Source of the DNA: Lachnospiraceae bacterium
GTDB lineage: Bacteria; Bacillota; Clostridia; Lachnospirales; Lachnospiraceae
Length of the DNA stretch: 46,783 nucleotides
Reading direction: 5' to 3'
Assembly (NCBI GenBank): GCA_011959925.1
Contig: BLMD01000282.1
Coordinates: forward strand, 1-46,783
In this document: positions 16,442 to 25,506 of the stretch, in pieces
Position numbering within the stretch: position 1 is the first letter of the stretch
Layout of the letters: every line of letters starts with the position of its first letter
Position numbers and translations under genes: made by a program
The notes under the pieces: generated by a model
Told to the model about the DNA's origin: nothing
Database searches by the model: none
What the model saw: the letters and a program-made list of their open reading frames with translations, nothing else

Positions 16442-17604
16442 GAAATCCATTGTCGAAAACGATTGTAGAGATAGAGCCGTCGGGCATCCGTAAATTTTTT
16501 GATATCGTTAATGAAATGCAGGAGGCAATTTCGCTTGGCGTCGGCGAACCGGATTTCGATACGCCCTGGCACATCCGGGACGAAGGAATCTATTCTCTGG
16601 AAAAAGGAAGAACGTTTTATACTTCCAATGCGGGACTCAAAGAGTTAAAAACAGAGATTGCAAAGTATATGAACCGCAGGTTCGATCTTACATACGATCC
16701 TGACCATGAAATTTTAGTCACGGTAGGAGGAAGCGAAGCAATCGATATTGCAATGCGTGCAATGCTGGATCCGGGAGACGAAGTATTAATTCCGCAGCCT
16801 AGTTTTGTCTGTTATCCGCCGTGCGCTACGCTTGCAAACGGCGTTCCGGTGATTATTGAATTAAAAGCGGAAAATGAATTCCGCCTGACGGCAAAGGAAC
16901 TGGAAGCGGCGGTCACACCGAAGACAAAGCTGCTTGTTCTACCGTTTCCGAACAATCCGACGGGTTCGATCATGGAACGCGGCGATCTGGAAGAAATTGC
17001 AGAAGTGATTATCCGGCATGATCTGTATGTACTGAGTGACGAAATCTATTCGGAACTGACTTACGGGGATACGTCCCATGTATCGATCGCTTCGCTTCCC
17101 GGTATGCGGGAGCGGACGATTGTCATTAACGGGTTTTCCAAAGCTTATGCCATGACGGGGTGGCGTCTCGGCTATGCCTGCGGACCGAGGCTGATTCTCG
17201 AGCAGATGTTTAAAATTCATCAGTTTGCGATTATGTGCGCGCCGACGACCAGCCAGTATGCGGCGGTTGAGGCGATGAAAAACGGAGACGAGGATGTAGC
17301 CCGCATGCGGGAGGAATACGACGGCAGAAGGCGGTACCTGCTGTATCGGTTCCGGGAGATGGGAATGGAATGTTTCGAGCCCTACGGCGCTTTTTATATG
17401 TTTCCCTGTATCCGTGAATTTGGCATGACTTCAGAAGAATTTGCCGAGCGTCTGTTGGAAAGCGAGAAAGTGGCAGTCGTTCCGGGAACGGCGTTTGGCG
17501 CCTGCGGAGAAGGCTTTGTGCGGATTTCTTACGCTTCTTCGCTGGAGAATTTAAAAGAGGCGCTGGAGCGGATCGAACATTTTATCGGAAAGCTGAGGAA
17601 GTAA
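16438..17604 (+). CDS. Class I/II PLP aminotransferase
   Basis: A 388-residue fold-type I aminotransferase. The PLP lysine is K235 in SKAYAMTGWRLGYA, and the cofactor-binding NNPTG, DEIYSE and GWR motifs are present. Members of this group act on aromatic amino acids, alanine, or acetyl-diaminopimelate (PatA); sequence alone does not choose between them. The ATG overlaps the Lrp/AsnC stop. The TrmL gene starts two bases after the stop. Confidence 0.87.
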   Translation: MRNPLSKTIVEIEPSGIRKFFDIVNEMQEAISLGVGEPDFDTPWHIRDEGIYSLEKGRTFYTSNAGLKELKTEIAKYMNRRFDLTYDPDHEILVTVGGSEAIDIAMRAMLDPGDEVLIPQPSFVCYPPCATLANGVPVIIELKAENEFRLTAKELEAAVTPKTKLLVLPFPNNPTGSIMERGDLEEIAEVIIRHDLYVLSDEIYSELTYGDTSHVSIASLPGMRERTIVINGFSKAYAMTGWRLGYACGPRLILEQMFKIHQFAIMCAPTTSQYAAVEAMKNGDEDVARMREEYDGRRRYLLYRFREMGMECFEPYGAFYMFPCIREFGMTSEEFAERLLESEKVAVVPGTAFGACGEGFVRISYASSLENLKEALERIEHFIGKLRK

Positions 17605-17605
17605 G

Positions 17606-18109
17606 ATGGCGCAATTGAACATCGTATTGTATGAGCCGGAAATTCCGTCAAATACCGGAAATATCGGAAGAACCTGTGCGGCGACAAATACAAGGCTGCA
17701 TTTGATCGAACCATTAGGATTTCGTTTAAGCGAAAAAGAGATCCGCCGCGCCGGTATGGATTACTGGCAGGAATTGGACGTAACCAGATACCTTCACTGG
17801 GAGGATTTTTTGGAAAAAAATCCGAATGCCAAAATTTATATGGCGACGACGAAAGCAAGGCAGACGTATACGGAAGTATCTTATGAGCCGGATTGTTATC
17901 TGATGTTCGGAAAAGAAAGCGCGGGAATTCCGGAAGAAATTCTGATTCGGTACCCAAAGCAGTGCATCAGGATTCCGATGGCGGGGCAGATGCGGTCTTT
18001 AAATCTTTCCAATTCTGCGGCGATCGTTTTGTATGAGGCGCTGCGCCAGAACGGATTTTCGCATATGAAGCTGACGGGAGAACTGCATCGCATGCACTGG
18101 GAAGAATAG
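17606..18109 (+). CDS. trmL: tRNA (cytidine/uridine-34-2'-O)-methyltransferase
   Basis: A 167-residue SPOUT methyltransferase that methylates the wobble ribose of tRNA-Leu. It begins LNIVLYEPEIPSNTGNIGRTC and carries the three knot motifs: NTGNIGRTC, LMFGKESAGIPEE and IPMAGQMRSLNLSNSAAI. Length is typical for TrmL/CspR. It follows the aminotransferase closely and precedes the ECF genes by 14 bases, so all may share one transcript. Confidence 0.95.
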   Translation: MAQLNIVLYEPEIPSNTGNIGRTCAATNTRLHLIEPLGFRLSEKEIRRAGMDYWQELDVTRYLHWEDFLEKNPNAKIYMATTKARQTYTEVSYEPDCYLMFGKESAGIPEEILIRYPKQCIRIPMAGQMRSLNLSNSAAIVLYEALRQNGFSHMKLTGELHRMHWEE

Positions 18110-18123
18110 GGGATTAAGATCAC

Positions 18124-18987
18124 ATGGGAATCATTCAGGCAAATCAATTGGTCCATGAATATATACGGCGGGATGAAGAAGGGAACGTGGAGTCTATTCA
18201 GGCAGCCATAGACGGTGTGGACCTGGATATAGAAGCCGGCGCTTTTATAGCCGTTTTGGGACACAACGGTTCCGGTAAATCCACGCTTGCCAAGCATATC
18301 AACGCGCTTCTTTGGCCAAGCGAAGGAACACTTTATGTAGACGGCAAGAATACTTCGGATGCAGAAGCCATTTATGAGATCCGCCGTGCGGCAGGTATGG
18401 TATTTCAGAATCCGGACAATCAGATCATTGCAAGCGTCGTAGAAGAGGACGTGGGGTTTGGACCGGAAAATATGGGGATTGAAACAGAAGAGATCTGGAC
18501 GCGCGTGAAAGAAAGCTTAGCGTCCGTCGGAATGCTCAAATACCGCAGCCATTCACCGAACCGTCTTTCCGGCGGACAGAAGCAGCGCGTAGCGATCGCG
18601 GGTGTGATGGCAATGGAACCCAAATGTATTATTTTAGATGAACCGACGGCAATGCTGGATCCAAACGGCAGAAAAGAAGTGTTGCGCGCCGTTCATACGC
18701 TGAATAAGCAGAAAGGCGTGACGATTCTTCTGATCACGCATTATATGGAAGAGGTTGTGGATGCCGATTATGTTTATGTGATGGAAAAAGGGAAGATCGT
18801 GATGCAGGGGGCGCCGAGGGAGCTGTTTTCCAGAGTGGACGAGCTGAAAGAACATCGTCTGGATGTGCCGCAGATTACTCTGCTGGCGCATGAACTTAAG
18901 AAAGAAGGCATCCCTCTTCCGGCAGGGATATTGACCAGACAGGAGTTAATCGGGGAACTGGTACGGTTCTACAGGAGCAGAGAATAA
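18124..18987 (+). CDS. ecfA1: ECF transporter ATPase EcfA1
   Basis: A 287-residue ATPase of energy-coupling factor vitamin transporters. Walker A is GHNGSGKST, the Q-loop MVFQNPDNQIIA is typical of ECF ATPases, the signature is LSGGQKQRVAIAGV, and Walker B is IILDEPTAMLD. Together with the following ATPase and the EcfT protein it powers substrate-binding S subunits encoded elsewhere, because no S component is present here. The stop is two bases from the next start. Confidence 0.95.
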   Translation: MGIIQANQLVHEYIRRDEEGNVESIQAAIDGVDLDIEAGAFIAVLGHNGSGKSTLAKHINALLWPSEGTLYVDGKNTSDAEAIYEIRRAAGMVFQNPDNQIIASVVEEDVGFGPENMGIETEEIWTRVKESLASVGMLKYRSHSPNRLSGGQKQRVAIAGVMAMEPKCIILDEPTAMLDPNGRKEVLRAVHTLNKQKGVTILLITHYMEEVVDADYVYVMEKGKIVMQGAPRELFSRVDELKEHRLDVPQITLLAHELKKEGIPLPAGILTRQELIGELVRFYRSRE

Positions 18988-18989
18988 AT

Positions 18990-19835
18990 ATGTCAATTAT
19001 TTTGGATAAAGTCAATTATGTCTACAGTGCGGGAAGCGCATACGAAATACAGGCGTTGAAACAGATCGATTTACAGATCGCCGACGGGGAATTTATCGGA
19101 ATTATCGGACATACAGGTTCCGGCAAATCGACGCTGATTCAGCATTTCAACGGATTGATGCGGGCAACTTCCGGCGGTATTTATTTCAACGGCAGAGATA
19201 TTTACGAAGAGGATTACGACAGGAAAGAGCTGCGCACGAAAGTGGGTCTTGTATTTCAATATCCGGAGCATCAGTTATTTGAGACGACGATTTTCGACGA
19301 CGTCTGTTTCGGACCGAGAAATCAGGGACTGGACAAGGATACGGCAGGGCTGCGTGCATTTGAAGCGTTAAAGAGTGTAGGTATACCGGAATCGGTCTAT
19401 TATCAGTCTCCGTTTGATCTTTCCGGCGGCCAGAAACGCAGGGTTGCCATTGCGGGCGTGCTTGCCATGCGTCCAGAGGTTTTGATTCTGGATGAGCCGA
19501 CCGCAGGCTTAGATCCTGCGGGGCGGGATGAGATTTTGGATATGATCGCCAAGATGCACAGAGAACAGAACATGACGGTTCTTTTGGTTTCCCACAGCAT
19601 GGAAGACGTTGCAAAATATGTGGAACGGATTATCGTGATGAACGACGGGGAAATTATGTATGACGGAACGCCGAAAGAAGTGTTTGTCCATTATAAAGAG
19701 CTGGAGGCAGTCGGGCTTGCCGCTCCTTCGGTGACGTATCTGATGCATGAACTGAAAGAACAGGGGCTGCCTGCAGACACGTCTGCCACAACGGTAGAAG
19801 AAGCAAAAAAAAGCATTCTGCAGCTATTTAAGTAA
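18990..19835 (+). CDS. ecfA2: ECF transporter ATPase EcfA2
   Basis: A 281-residue partner ATPase. Walker A is GHTGSGKST, the Q-loop LVFQYPEHQLFE is diagnostic of EcfA2, the signature is LSGGQKRRVAIAGV and Walker B is LILDEPTAGLD. The EcfA1-EcfA2 pair forms a heterodimer on EcfT. Confidence 0.95.
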   Translation: MSIILDKVNYVYSAGSAYEIQALKQIDLQIADGEFIGIIGHTGSGKSTLIQHFNGLMRATSGGIYFNGRDIYEEDYDRKELRTKVGLVFQYPEHQLFETTIFDDVCFGPRNQGLDKDTAGLRAFEALKSVGIPESVYYQSPFDLSGGQKRRVAIAGVLAMRPEVLILDEPTAGLDPAGRDEILDMIAKMHREQNMTVLLVSHSMEDVAKYVERIIVMNDGEIMYDGTPKEVFVHYKELEAVGLAAPSVTYLMHELKEQGLPADTSATTVEEAKKSILQLFK

Positions 19836-19847
19836 AAGGAAAGATTT

Positions 19848-20651
19848 ATGTTAAGAGACATTACAATCGGTCAATATTATCCGGCAAATTCTATCATTCA
19901 TAAACTGGATCCCCGCGTGAAGCTGGCAGGGGCTCTGGTTTATATTATCTCACTCTTTACCTTTCGGGGATGGGCAGGCTTTTTGCTTGTGACCGTATTT
20001 CTGACGGCGGCAATTCGGCTGTCTGCGGTTCCGTTTTCCTACATGGTGAAAGGATTGAGAGCTATTGTGATCCTGCTTGTCATTACGGCGGCGTTCAATT
20101 TGTTTTTAACCCCCGGCAAAGAGGTTCTTTTGCATGTATGGATTTTTACCGTTACAATGGAAGGCGTGAAAAATGCCGCATTTATGCTGGTTCGCCTGAT
20201 CTATCTGATCGTTGGGACGTCGATTATGACGCTGACAACGACGCCGAATCATTTAACGGACGGACTGGAAAAAGCATTGTCGCCGCTTTCTGCCGTACAT
20301 GTTCCGGTACATGCCGTTGCGATGATGATGTCGATCGCACTGCGGTTTATACCGATTCTGATCGAAGAGACGGATATCATTATGAAAGCGCAGATGGCAA
20401 GAGGCGCGGATTTTGAAAACGGAAACTTAATCAAAAGGGCAAAAAACATGGTTCCTCTGCTGGTGCCGCTGTTTGTAAGCGCGTTCCGGCGTGCGGACGA
20501 TCTGGCGATGGCAATGGAAGCGAGGTGTTATGTGGGCGGAAAAGGAAGGACGAAAATGAAACCTCTGCGCTATGCTGCAAGAGACCGTCTGGCATATCTG
20601 ATTTTGCTATCTTATCTGACAGGGATTATTTTGCTGCGTATCTTTGTATAA
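19848..20651 (+). CDS. ecfT: ECF transporter transmembrane subunit EcfT
   Basis: A 267-residue membrane protein with about five to six helices. The family coupling motif appears as AQMARGADF near residue 185, and a second basic motif follows near MAMEARCY. It links the ATPase pair to S components. The next gene, truA, starts 24 bases on with AAGGAGGG, as in the usual ecf-truA clusters of Firmicutes. Confidence 0.94.
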   Translation: MLRDITIGQYYPANSIIHKLDPRVKLAGALVYIISLFTFRGWAGFLLVTVFLTAAIRLSAVPFSYMVKGLRAIVILLVITAAFNLFLTPGKEVLLHVWIFTVTMEGVKNAAFMLVRLIYLIVGTSIMTLTTTPNHLTDGLEKALSPLSAVHVPVHAVAMMMSIALRFIPILIEETDIIMKAQMARGADFENGNLIKRAKNMVPLLVPLFVSAFRRADDLAMAMEARCYVGGKGRTKMKPLRYAARDRLAYLILLSYLTGIILLRIFV

Positions 20652-20674
20652 ACACAGGACAGAAGGAGGGCGTT

Positions 20675-21418
20675 ATGCGCGTACAGCTTACCGTAGCTTA
20701 TGACGGAACAAATTATCACGGCTGGCAGCTTCAGCCGAACGGAATTACGATAGAGTCTGTGTTAAATCAGGCTCTTTTTGATTTACTGGGGGAGACGATT
20801 ACCGTCACCGGCGCAAGCCGAACGGATGCCGGCGTGCATTCTCTGGGAAATCTTGCCGTTTTTGACACAAATACAAGAATTCCGGCAGAAAAACTTTCTT
20901 ATGCCTTAAATCAGAGGCTTCCGGAGGATGTTGTCGTACAGGAATCCAAAGAAGTGCCGCAGGATTTTCATCCAAGGCGCTGTGCCAGCAGAAAGACGTA
21001 TGAATACCGGATTTTAAACCGGAAATTTCCGGATCCTACCAGAAGGCGCAATACGTATTTTTACCACTACGGCCTGGATGTGCAAAAAATGAAAGAAGCG
21101 GCGCAGTATCTGGTGGGAGAGCACGACTTTAAAAGTTTTTGTTCCATTCATACTTCGGCGGAAACCACGGTCCGGACGATTTACGGGATAGAAGTGAAAC
21201 AAGAAGGGGATTTGATTTTGATCCGGGTCACAGGAAGCGGTTTTCTCTACCATATGGTCCGTATCATTGCGGGAACGTTGATTTTAGCGGGAAACGGGCA
21301 GATCGCTCCGGAACATGTGCAGGAAATTCTAAAAAAGAAAGACAGGAGCGCCGCGGGTCCGACGGCTCCGGCGCTCGGGCTGACAATGATCGGGATTGAA
21401 ATGGAAGATGTTTTCTGA
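20675..21418 (+). CDS. truA: tRNA pseudouridine(38-40) synthase TruA
   Basis: A 247-residue enzyme that makes pseudouridine in the tRNA anticodon arm. The start at 20675 is fixed by AAGGAGGG at about 20663-20670 and by the family N-terminus MRVQLTVAYDGTNYHGWQ; the frame is open further upstream but only within ecfT. The catalytic aspartate is in ASRTDAGVH. Length is normal. In many Clostridia rplM and rpsI follow truA; they do not here. Confidence 0.96.
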   Translation: MRVQLTVAYDGTNYHGWQLQPNGITIESVLNQALFDLLGETITVTGASRTDAGVHSLGNLAVFDTNTRIPAEKLSYALNQRLPEDVVVQESKEVPQDFHPRRCASRKTYEYRILNRKFPDPTRRRNTYFYHYGLDVQKMKEAAQYLVGEHDFKSFCSIHTSAETTVRTIYGIEVKQEGDLILIRVTGSGFLYHMVRIIAGTLILAGNGQIAPEHVQEILKKKDRSAAGPTAPALGLTMIGIEMEDVF

Positions 21419-21460
21419 ATTGTGTTGCGATTTCTTCCTCTAATAAAAAAGCGGAAAGGG

Positions 21461-21550
21461 ATGGAGGATATGGGAAAACAGAGAATCTTAAAAGCATATC
21501 AGAAATTTCTTCTGAAGAAAGGGGTTCCGAAAAGCGCAGATGTAAAATGA
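21461..21550 (+). CDS. Possible 26-29-residue basic peptide
   Basis: A tiny open frame with ATG 21461 and, better placed behind GGAGG, ATG 21470. The product MGKQRILKAYQKFLLKKGVPK is strongly basic and could form an amphipathic helix. It falls between truA and the phosphofructokinase promoter. It may be chance. Confidence 0.25.
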   Translation: MEDMGKQRILKAYQKFLLKKGVPKSADVK

Positions 21551-21601
21551 TAATTTCTATCGGAAAAATGTCACATATTTCTGGTTTTTTCGGACAGGTT
21601 A

Positions 21602-21610
21602 TGCTATAAT
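21602..21610 (+). promoter_or_regulatory. Extended -10 promoter of the phosphofructokinase gene
   Basis: TGC followed by a perfect TATAAT (21605-21610) forms an extended -10 element; the -35 region is weak. The ATG at 21651 has GGAGGAAATGAA just upstream. Confidence 0.55.
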
Positions 21611-21650
21611 GCAGTCGTTGAAGTAAAATAATAGCAATGGAGGAAATGAA

Positions 21651-22886
21651 ATGAAAGGAAATGTTATTGTAGGACAGTCTGGCGGACCAACCGCCGTTAT
21701 CAATTCCAGTTTGGCAGGCGTTTATAAAACGGCTCTTGCATGCGGTGCAGGAAAAGTATACGGAATGCGTTACGGAATCGAAGGATTGCTGAATGAGAAA
21801 TATGTGGATTTATCCGAGCATTTAAAGAGCGATCTTGACGTTGAGATTTTAAAACATACTCCGGCGTCTTATCTTGGGACATGCCGTTATAAACTGCCGC
21901 CTCACGAGGGAAACGAAGAATTATATGAAAAGATTTTCACGATCTTAGATAAGCTGGAAATCGAAGTTTTCACATATATCGGCGGCAACGATTCCATGGA
22001 TACGATCAAACAGCTTTCCGATTATGCGGCTGCAAACGGAAAATCCCAGAGATTTATGGGAGTGCCGAAGACAATTGACAACGATCTGCCGATCACCGAC
22101 CATACGCCGGGATTTGGAAGCGCTGCAAAGTATATCGCGACAAGCGTAAAAGAAGTGATCTGCGACGGCAGAGGCTTTGCCAATACGCCCATGGTTACGA
22201 TCATTGAAATTATGGGAAGAAACGCAGGATGGCTGACAGCGGCTGCAGCTCTTGCAAAAACCGAGGATTGCGAAGGCGTAGATCTGATTTATCTTCCGGA
22301 AGTTGCTTTTGATACCAAAGAATTTGTAGAAGAAGTCAGAGAGATTATGAAGAAAAAGAGCACGGTATTCGTTGCTATTTCCGAAGGAATCCGTACGGCA
22401 GACGGCACGTATATCAGCGAGATGGGCGGCGGTTCCGATTATGTAGATGCATTCGGACACAAACAGCTTGCAGGTTCCGCTACGTATCTTGCAAACCTGA
22501 TCGGAAGCGAGCTTGGCTGCAAGACGCGCGGGATTGAGTTCAGCACACTGCAAAGATGCGCATCCCATATGGCTTCTCTGACCGATATCAACGAAGCGTT
22601 TATGGCGGGCGCTGCAGCCGTGAAGGCGGCAGATGAAGGCGAGACAGGAAAGATGCCGGTAATCGAGCGTGTATCGGATTATCCATACCGTACGTCTACC
22701 AGCGTATATGATATTCATAAAATTGCCAATGTCGAGAAGATGGTTCCGAGAGAATGGATCAATGAAAAAGGCAACGGCGTGACGGAAGACTTTATCCGTT
22801 ATGCGCGCCCGTTGATTCAGGGTGAGTTTGCTCCGATCGTGGTGGACGGTCTTCCTGTACATCTTCGTTTGAATGACGGAAGATAA
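21651..22886 (+). CDS. pfp: Pyrophosphate-dependent 6-phosphofructokinase
   Basis: A 411-residue phosphofructokinase. Two residues that set phosphoryl donor use point to PPi: D114 in GGNDS (ATP enzymes have GGDGS) and K140 in PKTIDND (ATP enzymes have PGTIDND). The rest of the active site is standard, with GQSGGPTAVINSS at the start and IMGRNAGWL. It catalyses reversible phosphorylation of fructose 6-phosphate, saving ATP in glycolysis, which is common in anaerobic Clostridia. The gene stands alone with its own promoter and terminator. Confidence 0.9.
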   Translation: MKGNVIVGQSGGPTAVINSSLAGVYKTALACGAGKVYGMRYGIEGLLNEKYVDLSEHLKSDLDVEILKHTPASYLGTCRYKLPPHEGNEELYEKIFTILDKLEIEVFTYIGGNDSMDTIKQLSDYAAANGKSQRFMGVPKTIDNDLPITDHTPGFGSAAKYIATSVKEVICDGRGFANTPMVTIIEIMGRNAGWLTAAAALAKTEDCEGVDLIYLPEVAFDTKEFVEEVREIMKKKSTVFVAISEGIRTADGTYISEMGGGSDYVDAFGHKQLAGSATYLANLIGSELGCKTRGIEFSTLQRCASHMASLTDINEAFMAGAAAVKAADEGETGKMPVIERVSDYPYRTSTSVYDIHKIANVEKMVPREWINEKGNGVTEDFIRYARPLIQGEFAPIVVDGLPVHLRLNDGR

Positions 22887-22921
22887 GAAAAATTGACGGT
22901 TCGTTAGTTTGTACAAAAAAG

Positions 22922-22961
22922 CAGGATTATTTCGTCATAATGATGAAATAATCCTGTTTTA
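22922..22961 (+). terminator. Terminator of the phosphofructokinase gene
   Basis: A perfect 12-bp stem (22922-22933 with 22945-22956) is followed by tttta. An A-tract before the stem makes it usable on the other strand too. Confidence 0.85.
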
Positions 22962-23090
22962 TCGGTTAAATTCGTTGAAATAACAAGATTCGTTTGTGTT
23001 TTTTGTATAATTCTCGAATAGCAAAAAGTAGAGAGACGTGTTAGAGTAATTACAGTAAATGAATTACAAAATTTGAGGAGGATTATAGAA

Positions 23091-24203
23091 ATGGCAAGTT
23101 TATCGTTAAAGCATATTTGCAAAGTGTATCCAAATGGATTTGAAGCAGTAAAAGATTTTAACCTTGAGGTGGAGGACAAGGAGTTTATTATTTTCGTAGG
23201 TCCGTCCGGATGCGGAAAATCTACCACGCTTCGTATGATCGCCGGACTGGAGGATATTTCATCCGGTGAATTTTCCATCGACGGAAGAGTGGTAAACGAT
23301 GTAGAGCCGAAAGACCGTGATATTGCCATGGTATTTCAGAACTATGCGTTGTATCCGCATATGACCGTATTTGACAATATGGCGTTTGGATTGAAATTAA
23401 GAAAAGTACCGAAGGATGAAATCAAGAAAAAAGTAGAAGAAGCTGCGAAAATTCTTGATCTTGATAAATTATTAGACCGTAAGCCAAAGGCTTTGTCCGG
23501 CGGACAGAGACAGCGTGTTGCTATGGGACGTGCGATCGTTCGTAATCCGAAAGTATTCTTAATGGACGAACCGCTCTCCAATCTGGATGCAAAATTAAGG
23601 GTTCAGATGCGCGCCGAAATTTCCGCGCTGCATCAGCGACTGGGTGCTACGATCATTTATGTAACGCATGATCAGACAGAGGCTATGACGCTTGGAACGA
23701 GAATCGTGGTATTAAAAGACGGCGTGATCATGCAGGTGGATTCACCGATCAAATTGTACAACGAGCCGAATAACTTGTTTGTAGCAGGATTCATCGGATC
23801 TCCGCAGATGAACTTCATCGATGCCAAATGTTCGATCGAAGGCGGAAAAGCAGTTCTGTCCTTTGATAAATTTAAAGTTACGTTAACTCCGGAGAAATCC
23901 AAGAAGCTTGCAGACGGCGGTTACAACGGAAAAACGGTTCTGCTTGGTATCCGTCCGGATGATATCGGCGATTCACAGAGAGATATGGAGGAATATAAAG
24001 ACAGCATTATTGAGGCGGACGTATCCGGGTACGAGCTGTTGGGTTCTGAAGTAATCTTATACTTCAATATTGCAGGCGTGAACATGTGTGCAAAAGTGGA
24101 TTCTGCGACAAAAGCACGTTTCGGTGATCATGTGAAACTGGCTATGAATCCGGAAAGAATTCATGTATTCGACAAGGAAACAGAATTGACGGTTACCAAT
24201 TAA
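23091..24203 (+). CDS. Multi-sugar ABC transporter ATP-binding protein (MsmX/UgpC type)
   Basis: A 370-residue ATPase of the MalK/UgpC/MsmX group. The start at 23091 follows GAGGAGGAT by eight bases. Walker A is GPSGCGKST, the signature LSGGQRQRVAMGRA, Walker B VFLMDEPLSNLD, and the C-terminal third (about 240-370) is the MalK-type OB regulatory domain. No permease or binding protein is next to it, as for MsmX, the shared ATPase that energises several sugar importers in Firmicutes. It lies directly before a CdaR/PucR-type regulator. Confidence 0.93.
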   Translation: MASLSLKHICKVYPNGFEAVKDFNLEVEDKEFIIFVGPSGCGKSTTLRMIAGLEDISSGEFSIDGRVVNDVEPKDRDIAMVFQNYALYPHMTVFDNMAFGLKLRKVPKDEIKKKVEEAAKILDLDKLLDRKPKALSGGQRQRVAMGRAIVRNPKVFLMDEPLSNLDAKLRVQMRAEISALHQRLGATIIYVTHDQTEAMTLGTRIVVLKDGVIMQVDSPIKLYNEPNNLFVAGFIGSPQMNFIDAKCSIEGGKAVLSFDKFKVTLTPEKSKKLADGGYNGKTVLLGIRPDDIGDSQRDMEEYKDSIIEADVSGYELLGSEVILYFNIAGVNMCAKVDSATKARFGDHVKLAMNPERIHVFDKETELTVTN

Positions 24204-24230
24204 TGATAGGAAACGCAATGTATCGTATCG

Positions 24231-24264
24231 AAAAGCCGGGCGTATGGATGCCCGGCTTTTTATC
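24231..24264 (+). terminator. Terminator of the sugar ATPase gene
   Basis: An 11-bp perfect stem (24231-24241 with 24250-24260) rich in GC, followed by further T. It lies 28 bases past the stop. Confidence 0.9.
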
Positions 24265-24367
24265 AAATTCCCCGGGTTTGCGAGTATTCGATCCGGTTTT
24301 TTAGGCTTTCCGATAGTTATTATGGCATAATGCGGGAAGTGTGTACGATAGCAGAAGGAGGGATAGT

Positions 24368-25444
24368 TTGCTTTCAAATCATAAAATTCAGGCGGCGTTA
24401 GAGGAAATGAAAAGTATTTCGCGGATCGAGATGGCTCTTTATAATGAATCCGGAAAGTTATTGGCAGAAACGTTTGACCAGCAGGAAAATTTAGAGACTG
24501 TGGTGGCGGGGTTTGCAGAGTCTATGGCGGAGAGCCAGACGTATTCCGGATTCCATTTTTTTAAGGTGGCGGTTGACGGCGAGGTGCTTTATGTGCTTCT
24601 TGTAAAATCTTCTACAGAAGAAGCGTATATGGTTGGAAAACTTGCTGTGTGTCAGATCCGTCATCTTGCCGAAGCTTATCAGGAACAGTTTGACCGGAAC
24701 AGTTTCATGCAGAATATTCTGCTTGGCAATATGCTGGTGGTAGATATGTATAATAAGGCGAGAAAATTTCATATCGAGCAGGCGGAGCGTGTAGTATTTG
24801 TGATCGAAATAGAAGGAAAGAAAGATACATACGCCATGGAACTGGTCAAGGGGATGTTTGGAGCATCTGCCAGGGATTTTATTACGGAAGTTGACGAACA
24901 GAGCATAGTAATCGTAAAAGATGTTCGGGAATTGAACGAAGAGGAAGAGTTAGAACAGGTTGCCAAAATGATGGTGGATAACTTTCACAGCGAAGCCATG
25001 GTACGCGTTCGGGTGGGTTACGGCAACCGCATAGTCAATCTGCAGGATATTACGCGTTCTTACCAGGAGGCGAGAATGGCAATTGAAGTCGGAAAGATTT
25101 TTTATGCCGAGAAAGAAACGGTATCTTACAGCAGGCTTGGCATCGGACGCTTGATCTATCAGATTCCGATGAGTTTGTGTGAAATGTTTATCCGGGAAAT
25201 CTTCGGAGACGAAATTCCAAATGTTTTTTCCGAAGAAAACCTGGTGACCATCCAGAAATTCTTTGAAAACAACCTGAATATTTCGGAGACGGCAAGACAG
25301 TTGTTTGTGCACAGGAATACGCTGTTATACCGTCTGGAACGTCTGGAAAAATCACTTGGGCTGGATATTCGTAAATTTGAAGATGCGATGACGTTTAAAA
25401 TTGCAATGATGGTTCTCTCTAACATGGAGTATCAGAAAGGATAG
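24368..25444 (+). CDS. CdaR/PucR-type transcriptional regulator
   Basis: A 358-residue regulator. The TTG at 24368 is chosen because AGAAGGAGGG ends six bases before it; the frame is open to 24341. The N-terminus (1-120) is a likely sensor region, the middle (about 130-250) a GGDEF-like degenerate fold as in CdaR proteins, and the C-terminus (about 300-350) the PucR helix-turn-helix: FFENNLNISETARQLFVHRN, then TLLYRLERLEKSLGLD. Family members respond to sugar acids or purine intermediates. Position after the MsmX-type ATPase suggests control of sugar uptake; a CATAAT with TG extension lies at 24326-24331 as a possible -10. Confidence 0.82.
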   Translation: MLSNHKIQAALEEMKSISRIEMALYNESGKLLAETFDQQENLETVVAGFAESMAESQTYSGFHFFKVAVDGEVLYVLLVKSSTEEAYMVGKLAVCQIRHLAEAYQEQFDRNSFMQNILLGNMLVVDMYNKARKFHIEQAERVVFVIEIEGKKDTYAMELVKGMFGASARDFITEVDEQSIVIVKDVRELNEEEELEQVAKMMVDNFHSEAMVRVRVGYGNRIVNLQDITRSYQEARMAIEVGKIFYAEKETVSYSRLGIGRLIYQIPMSLCEMFIREIFGDEIPNVFSEENLVTIQKFFENNLNISETARQLFVHRNTLLYRLERLEKSLGLDIRKFEDAMTFKIAMMVLSNMEYQKG

Positions 25445-25460
25445 ACCTTTATAACTTGAA

Positions 25461-25506
25461 AAATCAAGGCATTATGAGGAAGACTCAAATGCCTTGATTT
25501 TTTTGT
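25461..25506 (+). terminator. Terminator of the CdaR-type regulator
   Basis: A 13-bp perfect stem (25461-25473 with 25488-25500) flows into a run of T. Confidence 0.88.

Noticed and set aside
21945-22916. 323-codon open frame on the minus strand
   Set aside because: It is antisense to the phosphofructokinase gene and shows no recognisable domain.
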